Positions 34,434 to 43,766 of a DNA stretch of 64,000 nt are shown one piece after another. Every line of letters starts with the position of its first letter. The first letter of the stretch is position 1. Below the pieces are notes generated by a model. That model did not search any database. It was not told the DNA's origin and was given only the letters and a program-made list of their open reading frames with translations. Source of the DNA: an uncultured Clostridia bacterium (GTDB lineage Bacteria; Bacillota; Clostridia; Oscillospirales; Acutalibacteraceae); contig CANQJS010000005.1 in NCBI GenBank assembly GCA_947624285.1, forward strand, positions 21,036 to 85,035. Direction: 5' to 3'. Both the position numbers and the translations under genes were made by a program.

Positions 34434-37400
34434 TTACATCAAAGCGTTTATAGCGTTTTTAACTTTTGATCTGTCAACGGATTTGGAATTCTTAAATTCC
34501 ACGATGGCGGCTTCCGCCTTGAAAGTATTTTTAACCCAGCTTATAATATAGCCGTTTTCCGAGCCGTATCTGTTTGACTTATCGGTTTTAAGACCGACTT
34601 TTGCTCTGAAAACGCTCACAATACGCGGATTTCCTATAACGGAATTTTCCCAGCCGTGAAAATTAAGATAAATATTCGGTTTATAGGCGTTGAGGCAGTC
34701 TCTTAACGCTTTGGACTCGGTCGCTCTGAATAACCCCGTTTTGAAATCACGGTTGATGTCGATTCCCTTTGCGGTGCATCGACCGAATGCCCCCAATCTT
34801 TCCTGCCGCCAATTATTTGTTCCGAACAAAACGCCGTCGGGATTGGCACAGGGGATTATTACCATTCTGTAATCACCGAGTAATTCATTATTGTTCGCGT
34901 AATATTTTACAAGCTCGTTTGCGAGATCGATAAGTACCTTTCCGTCGTTTGAATATTCATCTTCAAACCCGTGAACTGCAAAATCCATAAAAATCGTTTT
35001 GTTGTTTTTGCCGTTCCCGCTGATTATAAAAGCGTCCAGTGGCTCTCCCATCACCGATTTGCCGTAAGTGTATCTTTCACAATTCGGATTTGTAAGAGAA
35101 GTGTTTATCGCAACAGCATTTATACCGTTGCTCAGCGACGGTGAGGATATGAGCTTAATCTGCCTTGCATCCGACCAACTGCCGTAGATCTTGCCGAAAG
35201 GCTTATTGTAATACGGCCTTACTTTCACATAATAATTTTTAGCTGCCAGATTGCGCAGATTGGTCTTGTTGTTGTACATTCCGGAAACGGTGTATTTCAA
35301 ATTGCCGGAGGAAAAGTCGGCTTTCGTGGAAAGTATTACCTCATATCCATAACTCTTTGCCAAATTCCAGCTTACATACATTCTTCCCTTTCCGTTTTGC
35401 GCTACTGTATACAGCTTTGTTTTCGGAGGTAAGGTGTATGTGGAGTGTATATCGCTGTACGCTCCCAAATTGCCCGATCCGCCTTTATATGCTCTTACCC
35501 TGTATCCGTAATCGTAAACAGGCGTGAGACCTTTGACGGTATATGTGTTTTCCGTGGGACTCGTAAGCGTTACAAGCTGCACCCAAGTATTATTAGGTCC
35601 TTTTCTGTAGACAACATAACCGGTTGCCCATTTTTGAGCGTCCCATTTGAGCGTGAGAGAAGTGCCGTCCGACGAGCGTGAAGTCGTTGTCAGCCCCGTG
35701 ACCTTAGCGGGCTTTGTGTAAAACCTTTTCGTCTCCGACCAGTTTTCGGAAAACGCGAGTCCGCTTCCCGTCTTAATATATGCCCTGACGCGTATATCAT
35801 AAGTTCCGGCGGGACCCCATCCGGCGCCTTCCCATTTTTTGCTTGTGTAGCCCGTGTTTACATAGTGTGTCCATTTTCCGTCGTGATAATACTGTATCTC
35901 ATAGCCGTCCGCGCCCGCGACCTTGCCGTATGAAATCGTCACACCGTTTGTGGTCGTGTTGCTCAGCACAAGATTATTGGGAGCTGCGAGGGTGATCCAT
36001 TTTGACTCGGTTGCTCCGCAGACGCTGCATTTTCTCGTCTGCTTTTTCCCGCTTGTTGTCCACGCGCCCCATTTATGATCCGATGCAGACTTATATGCTA
36101 TGGTTTTGCCATCAGTGTCAAGATCGCTTGTGTAGCTCTTTGAATCCGAGCTGATACAGCGCACTGTAAATGTATATGTCGTGCCGTTCTTTACCTGAGA
36201 CCAAACATAGCTTGTAGCGGCGGTGTCGGTAATCGCGGTCCACGCTCCGTTGCTGTTTTTATAATACAGTCTGTATTTTTCTGCTCCGTCTACCTTGCTC
36301 CAGTTAATCTTCAAGCCGTTTACACAGCTTGAAAAGCTTGTAACGGCGGGTACGGCAAGCTTATAAACGGTATTGTTCTTTTGCGTAACTCCCGAGCTTT
36401 GGATCTGAATATTTTGAACGGAAAGAACATTGTCGCTGACAGCCCCCGTTGACTTGGCAGAGCTGCCGTCAGCAACACATATGCTTTTGCTTGCGCTGTT
36501 ATTTATATGATTGGAGGTTAAATTTAATTTTGAGCCTTCAATATAAATCCCGTGAATACCGCTGCCTGAAATTGTGTTTGACGAGGCGGATACTGTAGAA
36601 GAACGCGCATAAATGCCGTTGCTCTTTGAGTTAGACACAGTATTGTTTTTAATTGTGACATCCGACTGCTTATCAATGAAAATTCCGTTTTTGCCGGAGT
36701 TGCCGATCGTATTACCGGTTATTTGAGAGCCGACGGAATTTTGAAGCGTTATGGCGTTTTTCGCCGAGCCGTTGATGGTATTATCGGAAATCGCCATTGA
36801 GGAATCTGTAACGCCGATAACATCCTGTTTTAACTTTTCGGGAAGCGAAGTAAGAGCGTTGACATCATTGTTGCTGACAGTGCCTTTACTGTTTGAAATG
36901 CACCATAAAAACGAGCCGACTTCGGAAGCGGTGTTTCCGCTTACTGTTACATCGGTAAAATTCGACAAGTTAACGCAGGCGGCTTTCATATTTTTAAAGC
37001 TGTTATTGATTATTTTTACGGTTTTCGTATCATTTCCTTTATGATGATTCCCCACTCCGGCACAGCAATTGATAAAACTGCACTTTTCAACGGTGATATT
37101 CTTGCACGGCGTATTGTCCGTAGGAAGCGCGTTTGGAGAAGACGAGCTCATAGCAATATCAAACTGTATGGCTTCCGATCTGATGCTGACGCCGCTTCCG
37201 TCGTCTTTATCGGAAACGGAGAAATCATAATCCGTATCTGCATATTCAACAAAATCACGGCAGGTGACATTATTTATATTTATATTTGAAACGGCGGCAA
37301 ACTCGATAAAGTGCTCGCCGCAGCATTTTTTAAGCACAGTATTTTCAATGCTGATATTATTACCGTGATAAAATGTAAAAAGATTTGAGGCGATTTTGCC

Positions 37401-37826
37401 GTCGTTGGCGTTTCCGTTCCAAGTTCCGCCGCTTATCACAATATTTTTAAACTGACTGTATGCACCCAAATCGGTTTGTGCGCTGCTGAGCATACAATTC
37501 TTTAAATCAGTTCTGACAACGGTTGCATTTTCATTGAGGATCAGCTTCGTATCGGAATATATAATCAGAGGTTTGCTTATATAATATGTTCCGGCAGGCA
37601 CATTGACCGTTAATGTTGCGCCTGTATGAGAAACGCCGAGCGCCTTTATAAACGCATCGCTGTCGTCTTTCTTATCGGACCCGTCGGCGCCGTAAGATGT
37701 AACGCTTACAGTAGTATCCGCACCGCTCGCGGCAAGCGCCGCCGTTTGGCAAAAGCAGAAAGATATTAAAATAATTGATAACGCCAAAAGAAAAGGCAAT
37801 ATTCTTTTTCTTATTTTGATTTTCAT
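34434..37826 (-). CDS. Secreted beta-helix / Fn3 / M14 carboxypeptidase fusion
   Basis: 1130 residues from the preferred ATG at 37826 (the track starts 16 codons earlier; AAAGGGA lies before this ATG). A signal peptide ends near AALAAS. Then comes a right-handed parallel beta-helix of the pectate-lyase-like type (VTSYGADGSDKKDDSDAFIKAL start, many NNTxxxS turns), an Fn3 domain, the shared CxxC-unit/Fn3 block, and a C-terminal M14 zinc carboxypeptidase (VHGFEDE with H and E ligands, DINRDF, LNFHGWEN with the third His, AIVEFKNS with the catalytic Glu). M14 enzymes of this type often cut peptidoglycan or peptide tails; the substrate is unknown. Confidence 0.85.
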   Translation of the reverse strand: MKIKIRKRILPFLLALSIILISFCFCQTAALAASGADTTVSVTSYGADGSDKKDDSDAFIKALGVSHTGATLTVNVPAGTYYISKPLIIYSDTKLILNENATVVRTDLKNCMLSSAQTDLGAYSQFKNIVISGGTWNGNANDGKIASNLFTFYHGNNISIENTVLKKCCGEHFIEFAAVSNININNVTCRDFVEYADTDYDFSVSDKDDGSGVSIRSEAIQFDIAMSSSSPNALPTDNTPCKNITVEKCSFINCCAGVGNHHKGNDTKTVKIINNSFKNMKAACVNLSNFTDVTVSGNTASEVGSFLWCISNSKGTVSNNDVNALTSLPEKLKQDVIGVTDSSMAISDNTINGSAKNAITLQNSVGSQITGNTIGNSGKNGIFIDKQSDVTIKNNTVSNSKSNGIYARSSTVSASSNTISGSGIHGIYIEGSKLNLTSNHINNSASKSICVADGSSAKSTGAVSDNVLSVQNIQIQSSGVTQKNNTVYKLAVPAVTSFSSCVNGLKINWSKVDGAEKYRLYYKNSNGAWTAITDTAATSYVWSQVKNGTTYTFTVRCISSDSKSYTSDLDTDGKTIAYKSASDHKWGAWTTSGKKQTRKCSVCGATESKWITLAAPNNLVLSNTTTNGVTISYGKVAGADGYEIQYYHDGKWTHYVNTGYTSKKWEGAGWGPAGTYDIRVRAYIKTGSGLAFSENWSETKRFYTKPAKVTGLTTTSRSSDGTSLTLKWDAQKWATGYVVYRKGPNNTWVQLVTLTSPTENTYTVKGLTPVYDYGYRVRAYKGGSGNLGAYSDIHSTYTLPPKTKLYTVAQNGKGRMYVSWNLAKSYGYEVILSTKADFSSGNLKYTVSGMYNNKTNLRNLAAKNYYVKVRPYYNKPFGKIYGSWSDARQIKLISSPSLSNGINAVAINTSLTNPNCERYTYGKSVMGEPLDAFIISGNGKNNKTIFMDFAVHGFEDEYSNDGKVLIDLANELVKYYANNNELLGDYRMVIIPCANPDGVLFGTNNWRQERLGAFGRCTAKGIDINRDFKTGLFRATESKALRDCLNAYKPNIYLNFHGWENSVIGNPRIVSVFRAKVGLKTDKSNRYGSENGYIISWVKNTFKAEAAIVEFKNSKSVDRSKVKNAINALM
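35163..36074. repeat. 0.9-kb direct repeat, copy 2 (Fn3 region)
   Basis: The partner of 30396-31307. The homology stops abruptly on both sides, where the genes diverge completely (M14 domain on one side, beta-helix/Fn3 on the other). Confidence 0.95.
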
Positions 37827-37894
37827 AATAAAGCATTCCCTTTCGATATCAAAAAATTTTTTCGCATTTAACATTAAAATATTTAATCATAGTA

Positions 37895-37923
37895 ATTATA
37901 GCACTATGCAATTTATTTTGCAA
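37895..37923 (-). promoter_or_regulatory. Promoter of the two surface-protein genes
   Basis: Minus strand: TTGCAA, 17-bp spacer, TATAAT, about 70 bases before the beta-helix/M14 start. The next gene follows after 57 bases without a visible terminator, so both may be cotranscribed. Confidence 0.75.
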
Positions 37924-38039
37924 TAAAAAAGAAAAGGCAAATAGCGGCAATTACGCTTTGAGATACTTTTGGAAAAACACGGTAAATTTTGCTTAAAAAC
38001 AAACACATCCTTATCGGCACTCGTCTTTATTCCGTCCGC

Positions 38040-38068
38040 TTGACAATATTCTACAAGTGGATTATAAT
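38040..38068 (+). promoter_or_regulatory. Promoter of the padR operon
   Basis: TTGACA, 17-bp spacer, TATAAT: both boxes perfect, about 50 bases before the padR ATG. The -10 lies inside the inverted repeat at 38053-38085. Confidence 0.9.
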
Positions 38069-38085
38069 ATTTATATTCCACTTGT
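38053..38085. promoter_or_regulatory. PadR-type operator (inverted repeat over the -10)
   Basis: ACAAGTGGA and TCCACTTGT form a perfect 9-bp inverted repeat with a 15-base AT-rich centre, covering the -10 box and the start region. PadR dimers commonly bind such sites in their own promoters, so this is the expected autoregulatory operator. Confidence 0.75.
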
Positions 38086-38119
38086 TGAATACAAATTTAA
38101 AATTCGGGAGGAATTCGGT

Positions 38120-38671
38120 ATGCTTAAACACGGAATACTTGGGCTTTTAAATTACGGCGATATGAGCGGTTATGAAATACGCGAGGTTTTTAAGGATTCG
38201 TTAAACTATTTTTGGACCGCGCAAACAAGCCAGATCTACCGCGAGCTATCCGTTTTGGAAAAAAACGGCTGGATAAAAAAACAAACCGTTGAGCAATGCG
38301 GAAAGCCAAACAAAAATATCTGCTCAATTACAGACGAGGGGCGCATAGAATTGCTGCGCTGGCTTTCGGCGCCGGATACAGATATGGATATGCGCTCCGC
38401 TATTTTAATGAAAACATTTTTTATGGGTGAACTGCCTATTGAAAACAGTCTCGCCTTTTTTAAAGAGCTTGGCGAAGGATACTGCCGCGCTTTGAAAAAC
38501 CTGAAAAACGCGAGTTCTTCAATCGATTTGTACCGTGAAATTACAGCCGATAAAAAGAGCGCGCTGTTTTGGCAAATGACTTTGGATTTCGGAGAACGCT
38601 ATATGAAAATGTTTATCGACTGGACCGAAAGCTGCGTGCACCTTTTGGAAAATTCGGAGGAACGGCAATGA
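38120..38671 (+). CDS. PadR family transcriptional regulator
   Basis: A 183-residue winged-helix repressor. The N-terminal domain reads HGILGLLNYGDMSGYEIREVF ... YRELSVLEKNGWIKK, and the C-terminal half (Vir-like, about 95-180) is helical and used for dimerisation. I chose the ATG at 38120 because GGGAGG precedes it; the track start lies within the promoter. Its stop overlaps the next gene's ATG (ATGA), so it very probably controls that gene, through the inverted repeat upstream. The inducer is unknown; PadR proteins often respond to phenolics or drugs. Confidence 0.93.
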   Translation: MLKHGILGLLNYGDMSGYEIREVFKDSLNYFWTAQTSQIYRELSVLEKNGWIKKQTVEQCGKPNKNICSITDEGRIELLRWLSAPDTDMDMRSAILMKTFFMGELPIENSLAFFKELGEGYCRALKNLKNASSSIDLYREITADKKSALFWQMTLDFGERYMKMFIDWTESCVHLLENSEERQ

Positions 38672-40281
38672 ATATTCTTGTGTTAAACGGAAGCCCAAAG
38701 GGCGAACGAAGCAACACGCTTCGGCTTACAAACGCCTTTTTGGACGGAATACGGCAAATGCAAAACGAATTTCCTCCCGAAATTGAAAAGCTCGATATTG
38801 CGCAGATGGAGATAAATCCCTGCCGCGGATGTTTTTCCTGCTGGAAAAGTACTCCGGGAAAGTGCTGTATTTACGACGATATGGAAACCGTTCTTGAAAA
38901 AATATTGAAAGCGGACTTGATAATTTGGAGCTTTCCGTTATATTACTTCGGCTTGCCCGGCAAACTGAAAACGGTTATGGACAGGCAACTTCCTTTGACT
39001 CTGCCGTTTATGGAAAGCGGGGCGCAGGGCGGCTCTCACCCGTCAAGATACGATATGAGCGAAAAGAAAACCGTTTTGATTTCAACCTGCGGTTTTTACA
39101 CGGCAAAATCAAATTACGGCGGCGTAACGGCGCAGTTTGACAGGATATGCGGCAAAGGAAATTATACGGCTTTATTCTGCGGCGAAGGCGAGCTTTTTTC
39201 GGTTGACGAATTATCAGATTGTACCGAAGAATATCTTGAGACAGTCCGCCGCGCGGGCGCTGAATATGTATCAGTCGGAATAAAAGAAGAGACATTCGCA
39301 AAGCTTAATGAGCCGCTGTTTGAAAGAGAAGTTTTCGAGCGTATGGCGGACGCGAGCTGGGGCATTACTCAAGACGGAGAAAAAGAAGATTATTCTTTGA
39401 CTTTTACAAAACAGATGGCGGCGCTTTACAATCCCGCTTCATACGGCAAAGCGGATATTATTTTTGATATGGATTATACGGATATAGGAAAGCGCTACCG
39501 AATTATACTCGGTAAAAGCGAAAGCCGAGTAACCGAGCAGCTTGAAGGCAAACCGGCAACGGTGATACATACGCCTTTCAGCGTGTGGAAATCCATTGCG
39601 GCGGGAGAAATCGCCGGTGCGGACGCTTTGATGAAGCACATGTATTCCGTTGAGGGCGATTTTGATATATTGCTGAGATGGGGAGACTATTTCGGGCACA
39701 GTCAAGATACCGCCGAGGCGAAAAACAAAATCAAATCAAAAGAAAAGTCGGATATGCGGTGCCTTTTAACGCCGTGGTGTGTTTTTTGGGTTGCCGCAAG
39801 CATCAATAACTTTTGGGGCAGCATTATCAGCGTTTTCGTCTGCTGTTTACTTCCCGTTATATTTTATAAAAACAAAAAAACCGTTTATGATGTGATTTCC
39901 GCCGCGTTGATCGGAACATTTTCGATAATGCTTATTGTAGATATACCGGCGGTTGCCGCAATTACGCTGTCCTATTTGGCGTTTGGAATAATGTGGAGCG
40001 TTTCCGCCTGCTTTAAAATTCCGCTTACCGCCGAATATTCAATGAATGATTACGGCGGCGAAAACGCGTTGTCAAATTCCATTTTCATAAAGACAAACCG
40101 TATTCTTACCGCCGCTTGGGGCATTCTCTATTTGCTTATACCCATTTGGACTTATTTCATTATGCTCAACCCCGCCGCAAGCTATATCGGAATTATCAAT
40201 TCCGTAATTCCCGCAATAATGGGCGTCTTCACCTATTGGTTTCAAAGATGGTATCCGCGCAAAATCGCGAGAGGGGCGTAA
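38668..40281 (+). CDS. FMN-reductase / SCP2-like / membrane fusion protein
   Basis: 537 residues from the ATG at 38668; the track's earlier start is inside padR. The N-terminal part (about 1-190) is a flavodoxin-like NADPH-dependent FMN reductase (NILVLNGSPKGERSNT, PCRGCFSCWK with three cysteines, SFPLYYFGLPGKLKTVMDR). The middle (about 240-350) looks like an SCP2 sterol-carrier-like lipid-binding domain. The last 170 residues hold about four to five hydrophobic membrane segments (AASINNFWGSIISVFVCC, VISAALIGTFSIML, and so on). Translation is coupled to padR. I infer a membrane-tethered redox or quinone/xenobiotic function; no precise activity is claimed. Confidence 0.8.
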   Translation: MNILVLNGSPKGERSNTLRLTNAFLDGIRQMQNEFPPEIEKLDIAQMEINPCRGCFSCWKSTPGKCCIYDDMETVLEKILKADLIIWSFPLYYFGLPGKLKTVMDRQLPLTLPFMESGAQGGSHPSRYDMSEKKTVLISTCGFYTAKSNYGGVTAQFDRICGKGNYTALFCGEGELFSVDELSDCTEEYLETVRRAGAEYVSVGIKEETFAKLNEPLFEREVFERMADASWGITQDGEKEDYSLTFTKQMAALYNPASYGKADIIFDMDYTDIGKRYRIILGKSESRVTEQLEGKPATVIHTPFSVWKSIAAGEIAGADALMKHMYSVEGDFDILLRWGDYFGHSQDTAEAKNKIKSKEKSDMRCLLTPWCVFWVAASINNFWGSIISVFVCCLLPVIFYKNKKTVYDVISAALIGTFSIMLIVDIPAVAAITLSYLAFGIMWSVSACFKIPLTAEYSMNDYGGENALSNSIFIKTNRILTAAWGILYLLIPIWTYFIMLNPAASYIGIINSVIPAIMGVFTYWFQRWYPRKIARGA

Positions 40282-40352
40282 ATAAAAAGCGGCGGCATAA
40301 ATCGGTTTGAATTTCAAAGCCGCAAGGCACGCCTTTTCGGTCTTACGCACGC

Positions 40353-40386
40353 AAAAATCCCACGGAGATAAACCGTGGGATTTTTC
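40353..40386. terminator. Bidirectional terminator between the PadR operon and ftsH
   Basis: AAAAATCCCACGG AGATAAA CCGTGGGATTTTT: a perfect 13-bp stem with A and T runs outside, serving both converging transcripts. Confidence 0.92.
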
Positions 40387-40431
40387 CTATTTTATATCAA
40401 ATTATTTGTTTGCCGAGATTAGAAAATTCGG

Positions 40432-42453
40432 TTATTCGGTCGTCTCGTCCGTTTCACCGCTCTGCGGCGCGGTTTCGTCATTTTGTTCCTCGGTTTCCTC
40501 CGCGGGGGTTTCCGTTTCGGCTTCGCCGCTTGCTTTCGGCTCTTGCGCCGTGTCGGATTCATCAACATGCTGCTCAACAGCCGAAGGGAGCTTTCCGTCC
40601 TTCATAAGCGACTCAAATTCAGCGCCCGTGATTTTTTCTCTTGCCAGCAGGGTTTCGGCGATGAGCACCAGCTTATCGTTATGCTCTGTGAGTATCGCCT
40701 TTGTTTTATCGTAGGCAAGCCTCATCATTCGCTCTATTTCGGCGTCTATTTTAGCCGATGTTGCCTCGCTGTAATTATTGACATGGCCGAAATCTCTGCC
40801 GAGGAACACCTCGTTGTTTTCATCGCTGTAAACAACAGGACCTATGCTTTCGCTCATACCGTATTTTGCCACCATATCGCGGCATATCTGCGTTGCGCGC
40901 TGAAGGTCGTTTGAAGCGCCCGTTGAAATATCGTCAAGCGAAATCGCCTCGGCTACTCTTCCGCCGAGCATCGAAACAAGCAAATCGAGCATTTCGTTTT
41001 TGGAATCGTAATTTTCCTCTTCTTGGCGATACATCGTGTAGCCGCCCGCGCCGAGACCGCGCGGGATTATCGAAATCTCCTGAACGGGATCATGATTTTC
41101 AAGATAAAACGCCGCCACGGCATGCCCCGCTTCGTGATACGCGGTGAGCTTCTTTGCCTTTTCGGTGTATTTGTGGGATTTCTTCTCCGTGCCGAGAATT
41201 ACCTTTGTGGAAGCGTCCTGAATATCCTCATGGGTTATGGCGTGCCTGTGCTTTCTCGCGGCAAGCAAAGCCGCCTCATTCATAAGATTTTCAAGATCCG
41301 CGCCCGTAAAGCCTGTGGTATTCTGAGCTACCTCTTTTAAATCAACATCGGGGGCAAGGGGCTTGTTTCTTGAATGGACCTTGAGAATATCCTCCCTGCC
41401 CTTGGCGTCGGGTCTGTTCACCGTTACCTGGCGGTCAAACCTGCCGGGTCGAAGAAGCGCGGGGTCAAGAACATCGGGTCTGTTGGTCGCGGCCATTATG
41501 ATAACGCCGCTGTTTGTGCCGAAGCCGTCCATCTCAACAAGGAGCTGATTCAGGGTCTGCTCTCTTTCGTCGTTGCCGTTGCCCATACCTGTGCCTCTAT
41601 GCCTGCCCACGGCGTCTATCTCGTCGATAAACACTATCGCCGGAGCTTTTTTCATCGCCTGAGAAAACAAATCTCTTACACGGCTTGCTCCAACGCCAAC
41701 ATACATTTCCACAAAATCCGAGCCCGATATTGAAAGGAAAGGAACATCCGCCTCGCCCGCCACCGCTTTTGCAAGCAGAGTTTTACCCGTGCCGGGAGGT
41801 CCGACAAGCAAAACGCCCTTCGGTATTCTCGCTCCGAGCTCGGTAAATTTTTGAGGATCTTTCAAAAACTCAACGATTTCGACAAGCTCTTCCTTTTCCT
41901 CGTCACATCCCGCTACATCTTCAAATGTCTTTTTGTCGCCGCCTTCATTGCCCGAACGCGCCTTTACCTTGCCAAAGCTGAGGGAGCGGTTTGTTTCGCT
42001 GTTCATCGAATTGGTCATTCTTCTGACCATCATCCAACCGCCGACCGAAAGAAGCACTACAATAAGCAACGACGGCAAAAGACTGATAAGCCAGCTTCGG
42101 GTATTACTCGCCTTGTAGTTGAATTTTATCATATTGTCGGGGTGCGCGTCGTTGTAAGCGTTCACGCTTTCCCTTATATCCTCAATAAAATAAGAAACAC
42201 TTTTTACGGAATATTTCTTTACGGCGTCCGGCTCTTTAAAGGTTTTGTATTCCAAAGCGCCCGTGGAAATATCCAAATCAAAATACGATACCTGATCCGT
42301 TTTAAAAAGATTTACAACATCGCTGTAAATAAGCTCTTCGTCCTTGTTTTGCGCAGAAGAATTATTCACATACATAATGGCGCAGACCGCAAGCATAAGA
42401 AAAGCGAGCGCGCATATTATAAATGATGTTGTGTTTCTGTTTGGTCTGTTCAT
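40432..42453 (-). CDS. ftsH: ATP-dependent zinc metalloprotease FtsH
   Basis: A membrane-anchored AAA+ protease that removes misassembled membrane proteins and some cytosolic regulators. 673 residues: membrane helix about 9-29, an extracytoplasmic domain, a second helix about 121-141, Walker A GPPGTGKT at 218-225, Walker [10 protein letters not shown], the second region of homology ([20 protein letters not shown]), and zinc motif H440-EAGH with the third ligand downstream. A long acidic Glu/Thr-rich tail ends the protein. Its ATG overlaps the tilS stop (TAATG), the conserved tilS-ftsH pair. Confidence 0.97.
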   Translation of the reverse strand: MNRPNRNTTSFIICALAFLMLAVCAIMYVNNSSAQNKDEELIYSDVVNLFKTDQVSYFDLDISTGALEYKTFKEPDAVKKYSVKSVSYFIEDIRESVNAYNDAHPDNMIKFNYKASNTRSWLISLLPSLLIVVLLSVGGWMMVRRMTNSMNSETNRSLSFGKVKARSGNEGGDKKTFEDVAGCDEEKEELVEIVEFLKDPQKFTELGARIPKGVLLVGPPGTGKTLLAKAVAGEADVPFLSISGSDFVEMYVGVGASRVRDLFSQAMKKAPAIVFIDEIDAVGRHRGTGMGNGNDEREQTLNQLLVEMDGFGTNSGVIIMAATNRPDVLDPALLRPGRFDRQVTVNRPDAKGREDILKVHSRNKPLAPDVDLKEVAQNTTGFTGADLENLMNEAALLAARKHRHAITHEDIQDASTKVILGTEKKSHKYTEKAKKLTAYHEAGHAVAAFYLENHDPVQEISIIPRGLGAGGYTMYRQEEENYDSKNEMLDLLVSMLGGRVAEAISLDDISTGASNDLQRATQICRDMVAKYGMSESIGPVVYSDENNEVFLGRDFGHVNNYSEATSAKIDAEIERMMRLAYDKTKAILTEHNDKLVLIAETLLAREKITGAEFESLMKDGKLPSAVEQHVDESDTAQEPKASGEAETETPAEETEEQNDETAPQSGETDETTE

Positions 42454-43766
42454 TAAATATTGTCCTCCGTTAAAACTTTTACGACCATAAAGCTCCGCGT
42501 AGCCTTATCCGCCTTAACTCTTTCGTCAACGCATCTGCCGTAAACGCCTATAACACCGCCGCCGTCGGCAATAACGGGGATATCTCCCCTGCTTTCGGCG
42601 GGAATTTTTAATTCGTTAAAAAGCTTTTTTAATGTTTTTGTGCAATTTCTGCCGGCGGGCGAAATACTGTCGCCCTCGCGTCTGCTTCGCACCTGAACGC
42701 TACCGATTATTTTATCACAGTCGCAGTAAAAATCAAACCTTTTGCCCGATAATTCACATTTATTTAAAAAATCGTTTCTCGAATATACGCTCGTTTCAAA
42801 AGAAAAGTTCTTTTCTTCTTTATCGGCGCATTCGGAAAGGCTGACAAGCCTCAAGGTATTCTTATCCGAAACCGCGAATAAATCGCCGCTTATCTGAGTT
42901 CTCGCCGGAGCGTTCAAAAGCGCGTTTACTTTTTCAAGATGAAAATCGTTCAGCGCCGCACCCATACCCGCAAAGTAATTCATTATCACGCGGTTTGAGA
43001 CGGCGGCGGGATATTTTTTCAGTTTATCAATATCGAGAGCTCCGCCGCGCTCGATTTCAGACGCCGCTTCCTGCGCCTGCGCTTCAAGGCAAGCACTATC
43101 CTGCGATACGGATTCGATAAATCTTGCAAAAGCGGCTTGAGCATCGGGATTTATGCGCTTGAGCAGCGGGAATACGCTGTTTCTTATAAGATTTCTGCTG
43201 TAGGAATTATCCTTGTTTGTGTTATCCACACAGTATGGTATGCCTTTGCCGTCAAGATATTCCCTGATTTCGTCGCCGGAGACGCAGAGCAGAGGTCTGA
43301 TGATTTTTCCTCTTTTGACGGGAATGCCGCACGCGCCTTTTAGCCCCGTTCCCCTTGCGAGCCGAAAGAGCAGTGTTTCCGCGTTATCCGTAAGGTTGTG
43401 AGCGGTTGCTGTTTTGTCGCATTCTATCGAGTTGAAAAACTCATATCTGCGGTTTCTCGAATATTCTTCAACGCCTATCCCCGCCCGCCTCGCTTCTTTC
43501 TTTGCATCTATGTGCAGGGTAAAGCACTCAACACCGTGCTCGGCGCAGAGGCTTTCAACGAAACGGCAATCCGAAAGGCTCTCCTCTCCCCTTATGCCGT
43601 GCTCAATATGAGCCGCTTTCAGGGTCAGAGAATATCTTTCTCTGATCTCCAACAGGAAATGAAACAAAAAGACGGAATCCGCGCCGCCCGACAGGGCGAT
43701 AAGCACAGTATCACCTTTTTCGATAAGACCGTGCTTTGAGATATAATCAATTATCCTGTCTTTCAT
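42453..43766 (-). CDS. tilS: tRNA(Ile)-lysidine synthase
   Basis: Converts the wobble C of tRNA-Ile (CAU) to lysidine, so that it reads AUA. 437 residues: the N-terminal PP-loop ATPase has [10 protein letters not shown] at 24-33 and the EHGIRGEES segment. The C-terminal substrate-binding domains include [26 protein letters not shown]. It overlaps the dnaB gene by 20 bases and ftsH by 1 base, so the three are translationally coupled. Confidence 0.95.
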   Translation of the reverse strand: MKDRIIDYISKHGLIEKGDTVLIALSGGADSVFLFHFLLEIRERYSLTLKAAHIEHGIRGEESLSDCRFVESLCAEHGVECFTLHIDAKKEARRAGIGVEEYSRNRRYEFFNSIECDKTATAHNLTDNAETLLFRLARGTGLKGACGIPVKRGKIIRPLLCVSGDEIREYLDGKGIPYCVDNTNKDNSYSRNLIRNSVFPLLKRINPDAQAAFARFIESVSQDSACLEAQAQEAASEIERGGALDIDKLKKYPAAVSNRVIMNYFAGMGAALNDFHLEKVNALLNAPARTQISGDLFAVSDKNTLRLVSLSECADKEEKNFSFETSVYSRNDFLNKCELSGKRFDFYCDCDKIIGSVQVRSRREGDSISPAGRNCTKTLKKLFNELKIPAESRGDIPVIADGGGVIGVYGRCVDERVKADKATRSFMVVKVLTEDNI

